Positions 59,005-64,000 of a DNA stretch of 64,000 bases are shown here, in pieces. The notes beneath the pieces are model-generated. The model made no database searches. It worked only from the letters and a program-made list of their open reading frames with translations, and was not told the DNA's origin. The translations under genes were made by a program, and so were the position numbers. Origin of the DNA: Bacillota bacterium. GTDB taxonomy: Bacteria > Bacillota > Clostridia > Lachnospirales > Lachnospiraceae. Numbering within the stretch: position 1 is the stretch's first letter; the number at the start of each line of letters is the position of its first letter. The stretch is taken from assembly GCA_023423045.1 (NCBI GenBank), contig JAFAGA010000028.1:1-64000 (forward strand), read 5' to 3'.

Positions 59005-59577
59005 CTAATGTTGTCTCTTAAAATTCTGCGCAAAGGAGATTAGTTTGCCATATAAGTAAACATCTCTTTGGTCAAAGAACTCCTCGGTGAAACGATCCAG
59101 AGGAAACCACTCCACACCGCTGTTTTCATCAAAGCAGATCCTTACTGTGCTGTTTTCATCTGCGATAAGAAGATAGGCGGCAGACAGATGCAGATGGGCA
59201 TTCACATAGATGGACTTTCGGATGTGACCGAATACCGGAAGGATGTCAAGGGAAGCAATTTGATTGGTTAGCACAAGGATGTCTTCAACACCGGTCTCTT
59301 CAGCTGCTTCCTTCAGAGCCACCCGGAGAAGATCTTCGTCACCATCTGCATGTCCGCCGGTCCAGGACCAGGAATTACGGATATTATGATGAACCAGCAA
59401 TACTTTATCAAAAGTAGGATTCATGATAAAGCCGGAGCTTGTGATATGCGCGATTTCATTATCTCTAAGTAAAGCCTGACTGCCATATTCCTTTATAAAG
59501 TTAAGGATAACTTGCTTATCCTGCTCCTCCTGTCTATTCACAGGAAGATACGCTTCAATTGCTTTTATAAATTTCAT
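59005..59577 (-). CDS. NUDIX hydrolase (190 aa)
   Basis: The Nudix box reads GGHADGDEDLLRVALKEAAE then ETGV; the usual Arg before Glu is Lys, as in several subfamilies. An N-terminal segment of about 45 residues (YLPVNRQEEQDKQVILNFIK) precedes the fold. NSWSWTGGHADG and YVNAHLHLSAAYLL are typical of Firmicute enzymes of unknown substrate annotated as NUDIX hydrolases. GGAGAAATCAGC is the ribosome site. The start overlaps the end of the preceding unknown gene by 23 nt, so the two are translationally coupled. Confidence 0.92.
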   Translation of the reverse strand: MKFIKAIEAYLPVNRQEEQDKQVILNFIKEYGSQALLRDNEIAHITSSGFIMNPTFDKVLLVHHNIRNSWSWTGGHADGDEDLLRVALKEAAEETGVEDILVLTNQIASLDILPVFGHIRKSIYVNAHLHLSAAYLLIADENSTVRICFDENSGVEWFPLDRFTEEFFDQRDVYLYGKLISFAQNFKRQH

Positions 59578-60601
59578 GCTGATTTCTCCTGAATGAGTTA
59601 ATTAATAAACATCGAAAGGTCAAGTCATTTATCATCCGATTGGCAGACCGCCAGTCATCCTCCAGAGCCAGGCCGATATACTGGGTCCATTTGGTGAAAT
59701 AATAATGCCTTAAATTCGTTGTAAAAAATCCGCCGTTAAGCTCAAGAAGGCGGTTGACATATTCTATCTGACTGTTGACGGATGGGATCTGGTCTGAAAT
59801 GCCCAATCTTGCAATCAGCTCTGTTCTGTGAAACCACATCATCCATTCCCTTGCGCTCAGTGCTTCCATGTTATCATTAAAACTGTTCATAAATACAGAG
59901 GCAGGTCCGATGATCTGACTCCGGTATAATAATTTTATCTCCGGAATCGGTGAGAATTCAGCAAGCCTTGTGAAAGCGGCTGCCAGCATTGCCAGATTTT
60001 TCGGGCTTCTCCAGCTTTTCGTATAAGCCAGCAGACGTAAGTGGTAGATACTTGGCCACATGGCACCATCCCTGAATACCAGCTTATTCTTATATTCTTT
60101 GTATATCTCTGTAACTGACCCAAGCTGGCATACATAGTGAAAGACCTCCAGGGTATCCCTGATTTGCTCCGCTATAAACGCATCCTGTTCTCTGCCCGTA
60201 TAGGCAAATACACAAGCCTTTATTAATTTGGTACCACCGAGATGCTTATCATCCAAAGGCTTGCCTACTCTCTCCATGCTACCCACATCAAATTTATCCC
60301 CTCGGCGAAGAAGCGCCTCCAAGGCTTCCTGGATAACATGATGTCCCGGTTCAATCCCCTTTTCCATCAGGTAGCGTATACAGCACTCCGGTTCGTCCAC
60401 GCCATGAAATGTACCGCCAAGCCAGCCATCCTCCTTCTTCAGAGAAAAAATACGGAGAATCTCCACCTCCTGAAGAAGCTTTTCCTGCAATTCCTGCAGA
60501 TTCGGGCTGGAACAGTCTTCCTTTAAGATTTCCTTGTAAATTCGATATGCGATTGAGGGACATGCCCTCTGAGCGATGGATAGTGCAATTTGCGGCATCA
60601 T
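59555..60601 (-). CDS. Unrecognised helical protein, possible alpha/alpha toroid (348 aa)
   Basis: I do not recognise a family. The protein is mostly helical, with repeated pairs of helices and conserved-looking aromatic/acidic spots: EDGWLGGTFHGVDEPECCIR, LLRRGDKFDVGSMERVGKPL, YKNKLVFRDGAMWPSIYHLR and FFTTNLRHYYFTKWTQYIGL. GWLGG...D-E and FRDGAMWPS...YH recall alpha/alpha-barrel glycosidases or prenyltransferase-like toroids, but no catalytic set is clear. The start at 60601 follows ACGAGGTCTATT; 60628 lacks a site. It is coupled to the NUDIX gene and lies 79 nt after a metallophosphoesterase gene, all same strand. Confidence 0.65.
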   Translation of the reverse strand: MMPQIALSIAQRACPSIAYRIYKEILKEDCSSPNLQELQEKLLQEVEILRIFSLKKEDGWLGGTFHGVDEPECCIRYLMEKGIEPGHHVIQEALEALLRRGDKFDVGSMERVGKPLDDKHLGGTKLIKACVFAYTGREQDAFIAEQIRDTLEVFHYVCQLGSVTEIYKEYKNKLVFRDGAMWPSIYHLRLLAYTKSWRSPKNLAMLAAAFTRLAEFSPIPEIKLLYRSQIIGPASVFMNSFNDNMEALSAREWMMWFHRTELIARLGISDQIPSVNSQIEYVNRLLELNGGFFTTNLRHYYFTKWTQYIGLALEDDWRSANRMINDLTFRCLLINSFRRNQHEIYKSN

Positions 60602-60680
60602 AATAGACCTCGTTTCCTTACTATTCATATCTTCGTTAAGCAGAGCTGGGACAGTCAGTGAGTTATAGATCAGGATGGCT

Positions 60681-61541
60681 TCATAGAATACCCATTCTCC
60701 TCGCCGCTTCTTCCCAGTATTCTTCCTTCATGCTGTTCCAATCCGCATTGCCGGAGCTCTCCAAGCTGATCTGATATGCAAGCTTTAGACAATCCATGCA
60801 GCGATCAATACCTGTAAGCAATGTTCCTTCAACCAGCTTTGCCCATATATTGGCCTGTTTGGTTAAACCACTGTCATATAGCTCCTGAACAGCACCTTTT
60901 CGGTCATAATCCAAAGATATATATTCTTCTTCCCAGGTGGACCCTTCACTGTGCAATATAACAAATTGTGTTTTTGCTCCCTTAGACCAGGGGATACCGA
61001 CGGACCCGGTATTGACGATTTTCTTGCCGCCGTATTGATAGGTTCCCTGCTCATGGGTATGGCCGCAGACAATTAGATCTGTATGAATGGAGCTTAATGC
61101 ATTTCTTGCCCCTTCACTGCCAATGGATAGATCTCCGCGAGACTCGGATAAAGAGCCGTGGCAATATTCAAACTCGGGATATCCTGAGTTTGCCATATGC
61201 CCCTTGATATCCAGACTTTCAAAGAATTGAAAATCCATATCTCTTAGATTTTCATAGGTATAGCATAAACTCCCGCTGGCAGAAGAGGGGGAGTTCCAAC
61301 CGTCATTGCTGCTTTGCCGATGCCTCAGAAGATATTCTTCGCGGTTGCCTTTAATAAACCAGCAGTTTTTGTGAAGTCTTAAATCATAAAGCAGATTCAT
61401 GGTTAATTGGGGGTATGCACAATCACTGACATAATCACCTAAGAACAAAAGGTTCTCTATCTTTTGCTGGTTGATATGCCTGACACAGGCTTCCAGGGCG
61501 AGATGATTACTGTGTATATCGCTTAGTACGGCAAGTTTCAT
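60681..61541 (-). CDS. Calcineurin-like metallophosphoesterase (286 aa)
   Basis: All five metal motifs are visible: D-x-H in AVLSDIHSNH, GD in LFLGDYVSD, GN in WFIKGNREEY, the central His in EYCHGSLSE and GH-x-H in IVCGHTHEQG. The order and spacing match YfcE/MJ0936-like two-metal phosphodiesterases. A C-terminal extension of about 80 residues (YDRKGAVQELYDSGLTKQAN onward) follows the core. It is the first of a likely three-gene minus-strand run with the unknown helical protein and the NUDIX hydrolase. The substrate is unknown. Confidence 0.93.
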   Translation of the reverse strand: MKLAVLSDIHSNHLALEACVRHINQQKIENLLFLGDYVSDCAYPQLTMNLLYDLRLHKNCWFIKGNREEYLLRHRQSSNDGWNSPSSASGSLCYTYENLRDMDFQFFESLDIKGHMANSGYPEFEYCHGSLSESRGDLSIGSEGARNALSSIHTDLIVCGHTHEQGTYQYGGKKIVNTGSVGIPWSKGAKTQFVILHSEGSTWEEEYISLDYDRKGAVQELYDSGLTKQANIWAKLVEGTLLTGIDRCMDCLKLAYQISLESSGNADWNSMKEEYWEEAARRMGIL

Positions 61542-61598
61542 TCGTTACCTCACATTAATTTTCTTCAGACAAAATTGCACTGTCCTTGATTTATGATT

Positions 61599-61973
61599 TT
61601 ATTCCCCGTAAGGATATTCATGTTCTGACTTTGATTGAAATTCTTTTAAGAGAATTATTCTATCGGCGGGATCAAACTCAATGATGGAGACTCCGTCAAA
61701 GCCGTCAGTTACGCCATCATAAATACAGCGAAAATACCATTCGACCGCGACCTTGTGTCCCTGGTGCAGAAATTGCTTTATGTCCCAGGCTAAAACCCTG
61801 CCATGCTGGTTCCATTCGTTAAATCACTGCAGTATCTGAGGAAGGCCGTGATATTCCGGACCATAACACTCGCTGTAAACAATTTTTTCATGAAATATCT
61901 CATCCAGGCGGGAGGGGTCGTTATTCAACCAAGCCGTGAAATATTTTTTTATTATGGTTTCTTTTTTGTCCAT
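61599..61973 (-). pseudogene. NTF2/SnoaL-like protein interrupted by one TGA codon
   Basis: From ATG 61973 (behind AAGGAGAGAGCAC) the frame gives KKYFTAWLNNDPSRLDEIFH and GPEYHGLPQILQ, then TGA (61826-61824, codon 50), then FNEWNQHGRVLAWDIKQFLH and YFRCIYDGVTDGFDGVSIIE to a TAA at 61599. Both halves are one NTF2-like domain of about 124 residues. Homologues as I know them have Trp at the stop position (W-F-x-E-W-N), so a single TGG to TGA change explains it. Everything else is intact. Recent pseudogene, sequencing error, or readthrough are the options. Confidence 0.85.
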
Positions 61974-62388
61974 GTGCTCTCTCCTTGTTGAATTCAGCCT
62001 GCTTTTACGTGATGATTAGACAATCAAAATCCTGTCCGGTCTTTTCTCTGTTGGGTAACATTTTTTCTCCTGTGATCATTTTTGCCAAACAATAGTTCTA
62101 TGAATATTATAACTTATTAAAGGATAATGACAAGAATAAATTTCCGGGTTAGTATAGTGGAGATCGGGTGATTAATGACATAAAAATTTTTTGGGATACT
62201 AGCCAGGTGAATTGAAGGAGAAAGTACCAGAAATAAGAAATGGCGCAGATTCATATCATACACATGAATCCGCGCAAATTAGATTACAGCGGTTTAGAAT
62301 ACTCTGCGTATTTCTATGCAGAAACGAGAAAGAGGTACTGTTTCATTACAGTATTCGTCCGGCAGCATGGAAGGGGGGAATATACTAT
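61974..62388. other. Intergenic region with a GATTCAT hairpin and a doubtful small reading frame
   Basis: GCGC-GATTCAT (near 62242-62253) pairs with ATGAATC-GCGC (near 62263-62274). A plus-strand frame from ATG 62240 has plausible codons at first (NPRKLDYSGLEYSAYFYAET) but lacks a ribosome site at proper distance and runs 120 nt into the flavodoxin gene on the other strand. I see no supported gene. Confidence 0.35.
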
Positions 62389-62910
62389 TTATAAGCTCTT
62401 TACATATGTTATCAAAGGTTTGATCAGGGCTTTATCTGAGTGGTCATTCGACTTCATAAGAGCATGCATCATGCCCGTTTCTTCCTCTGTCCGGTTTTTC
62501 TTTTTTTGAAGTGATTTGCACATACTTTTCAAAACGGTTTTGGAAAGGAACCCCATATTTTCATAATTGATTCCGCTTTCAAAATAATAAAAGGGAATGC
62601 TTTTTTGTTCTTCTGTCGACAAATTATTATCCCGGATATTGTTAATGAGTTCAGCGGCATTTTTGTTTGTGGCCCCTGTAGCGAATAAAATAAGCTTCTT
62701 GCCGGAGATAAGTGAATTCTTCTTCAATTTGTCTAAACCGGTAATCCGGCCAGCCATGATGCCTCCGCCGTAAACGATCACATCATAATCGCTGATTTTC
62801 TTTGCAGCATCTTCATAGGCAGCAAGATCGCAGGATAGTTCTTCGGAGATCCATTGGGCATATTTCTTTGTAAAGCCGGTATTGCTTTGATATACGACAA
62901 CTGTTTTCAT
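62389..62910 (-). CDS. Flavodoxin-domain protein (173 aa)
   Basis: The opening VVVYQSNTGFTKKYAQWISE is an FMN-binding phosphate loop ([TS]-x-T-G-x-T), followed by DYDVIVYGGGIMAG and KKLILFATGAT, as in flavodoxin-fold proteins of the HemG-like group. The C-terminal part (MGFLSKTVLKSMCKSLQKKK) is basic and helical. The gene overlaps the MarR stop (TAATG) and follows an FMN-binding protein, so the operon handles flavin electron transfer under MarR control. Confidence 0.85.
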   Translation of the reverse strand: MKTVVVYQSNTGFTKKYAQWISEELSCDLAAYEDAAKKISDYDVIVYGGGIMAGRITGLDKLKKNSLISGKKLILFATGATNKNAAELINNIRDNNLSTEEQKSIPFYYFESGINYENMGFLSKTVLKSMCKSLQKKKNRTEEETGMMHALMKSNDHSDKALIKPLITYVKSL

Positions 62911-63374
62911 TATTGTCCCTCCCGTATTGAGATGAGATTGCTCTCAATCTTAGTCATTGCTTTCAAGGTAATTGTTATTTCTTCGTCCGAAAGTCCGTCA
63001 TACAGCCGTTCCATAAACTCCTGTCCCCTCTCTCTATGCTTTATTTCAAGCTGCATTAACTGATCTGTCGGAGCAATTCGTACTTTTCTCTTATCCTGCT
63101 CATCCGGAAAGAGCGTAAGAAATCCGTTTCTCTCAAGTTTATTCGCGATTTGCTTCACATTTTGATGAGAGCTTCCCATTACTTCGGACAATTCATTGAT
63201 TGTAGGATAATGGTCGTGAAACAATGACAGGCAGATGGTAAGAAAAAATTGCTTGCTGGTGATGCCTTCGTAGAAGGTATCGCCGGCCGCCTGTAATTGA
63301 TTATCAAATGCGAAAAAGAGACCGAAGAGAATGGTTTTGTCATTTAGCCCGGTCAGCATGTTGCTTCTGTCCAT
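62910..63374 (-). CDS. MarR-family transcriptional regulator (154 aa)
   Basis: Winged helix protein: the recognition region reads PTINELSEVMGSSHQNVKQI, ANKLERNGFLTLFPDEQDKR with the D-x-R wing and KVRIAPTDQ, flanked by dimer helices. It sits between the FMN-binding protein and flavodoxin genes on one transcript. The promoter ahead of the operon carries a perfect 45-bp palindrome made of TAATATATTA units, the probable autoregulatory site. No Cys pair typical of oxidation-sensing OhrR is obvious, so the signal is open. Confidence 0.93.
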   Translation of the reverse strand: MDRSNMLTGLNDKTILFGLFFAFDNQLQAAGDTFYEGITSKQFFLTICLSLFHDHYPTINELSEVMGSSHQNVKQIANKLERNGFLTLFPDEQDKRKVRIAPTDQLMQLEIKHRERGQEFMERLYDGLSDEEITITLKAMTKIESNLISIREGQ

Positions 63375-63391
63375 GATTATTGCTCCTTTCC

Positions 63392-63775
63392 CTATTCCAG
63401 TGCGATGCTTACCGCACTTTTAATTACTTCACTGGAAAGAGTGGCGCCGCTTATGGAATCGACCTGATAGGTATTTTGATTTATCATATCCATTATTATG
63501 GCCTCTGCCTTGGCACCCTTTCCGTTCTCGTGCTTAAGTAAATCAATTTCTATAATTGTATGATCCTTAACCGTAACTTCTACCTCTGCTTTAACAAAAG
63601 TTGTATCTGCGCCGCCTTGGAACGCTCCATCGGCTATCTTTGAGGGCTCTAATCCGGAATAGTACAGATTCTTTCTTTCACGATCAGCGGTTGAGGCCAT
63701 AAATACAAACATCGCAATGAGAAGCGTCAGTATTGCTGCCAGTATTCCACCTAAGAATTTTCCTGCTCTCTTCAT
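63392..63775 (-). CDS. Membrane-anchored FMN-binding domain protein (127 aa)
   Basis: One membrane segment (FLGGILAAILTLLIAMFVFM, residues 8-27) places the rest outside. The C-terminal FMN-binding domain contains VDSISGATLSSEVIKSAV, whose S-G-A-T-x-S motif is the site where FMN is covalently linked to Thr by ApbE-type flavin transferases. The start at 63775 follows AAGGAGGATATTG. It is the first gene of the operon with the MarR regulator and flavodoxin, suggesting extracytosolic electron transfer. The apbE partner is not in the window. Confidence 0.88.
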   Translation of the reverse strand: MKRAGKFLGGILAAILTLLIAMFVFMASTADRERKNLYYSGLEPSKIADGAFQGGADTTFVKAEVEVTVKDHTIIEIDLLKHENGKGAKAEAIIMDMINQNTYQVDSISGATLSSEVIKSAVSIALE

Positions 63776-63793
63776 CAATATCCTCCTTAAATT

Positions 63794-63851
63794 AAACAAG
63801 TAATATATTACATATTATATGTAATATATTACTTGTTTCGCTCAAAGTCAA
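63794..63851 (-). promoter_or_regulatory. Promoter and 45-bp palindromic MarR operator
   Basis: On the minus strand TTGACT (63851-63846), 17 bp, TATATT (63828-63823). The -10 lies inside a perfect inverted repeat: 63794-63815 is the exact reverse complement of 63817-63838 around one T. Each arm contains TAATATATTA, itself a palindrome, so two dimers could bind. Confidence 0.85.
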
Positions 63852-63918
63852 GTATAATCAAAAATTTTTTGAAATTCTATGTTTGATATGATTGAATCTA
63901 AGTTTGAATTGAGATTGT

Positions 63919-64000
63919 TTATTTCACCTGATGCCTTTTAAACCCTGTGTAAGTAAACGGAATGAGCATGGCAATTGCTGTTATGGCAAACATCGGCATG
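63919..64000 (-). CDS. C-terminal end of a membrane protein, cut by the window end
   Basis: The last 26-27 residues of a minus-strand gene are visible: MPMFAITAIAMLIPFTYTGF, then KRHQVK and a TAA at 63919. It looks like a final membrane helix with a short cytoplasmic tail. Nothing more can be said. The gene would continue beyond the window; its stop lies 68 nt before the MarR operon promoter. Confidence 0.6.
   Translation of the reverse strand, partial: MPMFAITAIAMLIPFTYTGFKRHQVK

Noticed and set aside
62212..62509. Two overlapping plus-strand frames of 60 and 89 aa
   Set aside because: Partly plausible composition, but no properly spaced ribosome site, and the longer one runs into the flavodoxin gene on the opposite strand.
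1..64000. tRNA, rRNA, integrase, prophage or CRISPR-Cas genes
   Set aside because: Looked for and not found; the only mobile-like DNA is the small repeats and the 174-bp element.

Overview
The window looks like a chromosomal stretch of a spore-forming, anaerobic Clostridia, most likely a Lachnospiraceae member of the Lachnoclostridium/Anaerocolumna type. The evidence is moderate-to-low GC, strong GGAGG ribosome sites, a T-box-controlled valS, a one-piece clostridial-type PurL, an agr-type peptide system, a SigK-like promoter and many one-component regulators sitting next to their targets. I see no rRNA, tRNA, CRISPR array, integrase or prophage. Family names come from reading the proteins and from memory; no database search was run.

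Layout. 0.1-4.2 kb: a GNAT acetyltransferase, then an aldo/keto reductase - iron alcohol dehydrogenase - aldo/keto reductase operon behind a MerR-family-style promoter. 4.2-8.9 kb: a complete agr-like quorum-sensing locus in the order response regulator, histidine kinase, AgrD prepeptide (47 aa, absent from ordinary ORF lists because of its size), AgrB; then 400 nt of nested inverted repeats and a secreted repeat protein. 9.2-14 kb: AraC regulator and a CUT1-type sugar ABC transporter. 14.2-17.5 kb: T-box leader and valS. 17.7-24.1 kb: VOC protein, HD phosphohydrolase, and a two-component system next to a MacB/FtsX-type ABC exporter with tandem 11-bp operator repeats. 24-27.5 kb: repeats, a DUF1576-type membrane protein, methylglyoxal synthase and a LysR regulator. 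27.7-31.5 kb: purL. 31.6-33.9 kb (minus): an ECF sigma/anti-sigma operon whose sigma gene appears to start at ATT.

34-41.5 kb: a NUDIX hydrolase, a frameshifted chemotaxis receptor, an M42 aminopeptidase, a class II aldolase with a microcompartment-style C-terminal tail, a rhamnulokinase-like kinase, a palindromic mobile-like element and a DeoR regulator. 41.6-46.9 kb: a second chemotaxis receptor, a GntR-ABC operon with a perfect operator, and a collagen-like protein. 47-50 kb: GNAT, lgt and an orphan VirB4-like ATPase. 50.4-56.3 kb: a minus-strand operon (membrane protein, hypB, large iron-sulfur flavoprotein, hypA) facing a FadR-type GntR regulator, with a TGGTnnnACCA-type operator just downstream of each divergent promoter.

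56.4-58.7 kb holds the most interesting locus: two overlapping RRNPP-type (HTH + TPR) regulators converging on a tiny secreted prepeptide that carries two copies of an 11-residue T[FL]ASD[AM]PPIIS motif, with a perfect 14-bp-arm palindrome in its upstream region. This looks like an uncharacterised peptide-pheromone system, the second peptide signalling system in the window. 59-64 kb (minus): NUDIX, an unknown helical protein, a metallophosphoesterase, an NTF2-like gene broken by one TGA codon, and a MarR-controlled flavodoxin/FMN-binding operon with a perfect 22-bp-arm operator. A membrane protein is cut by the window end.
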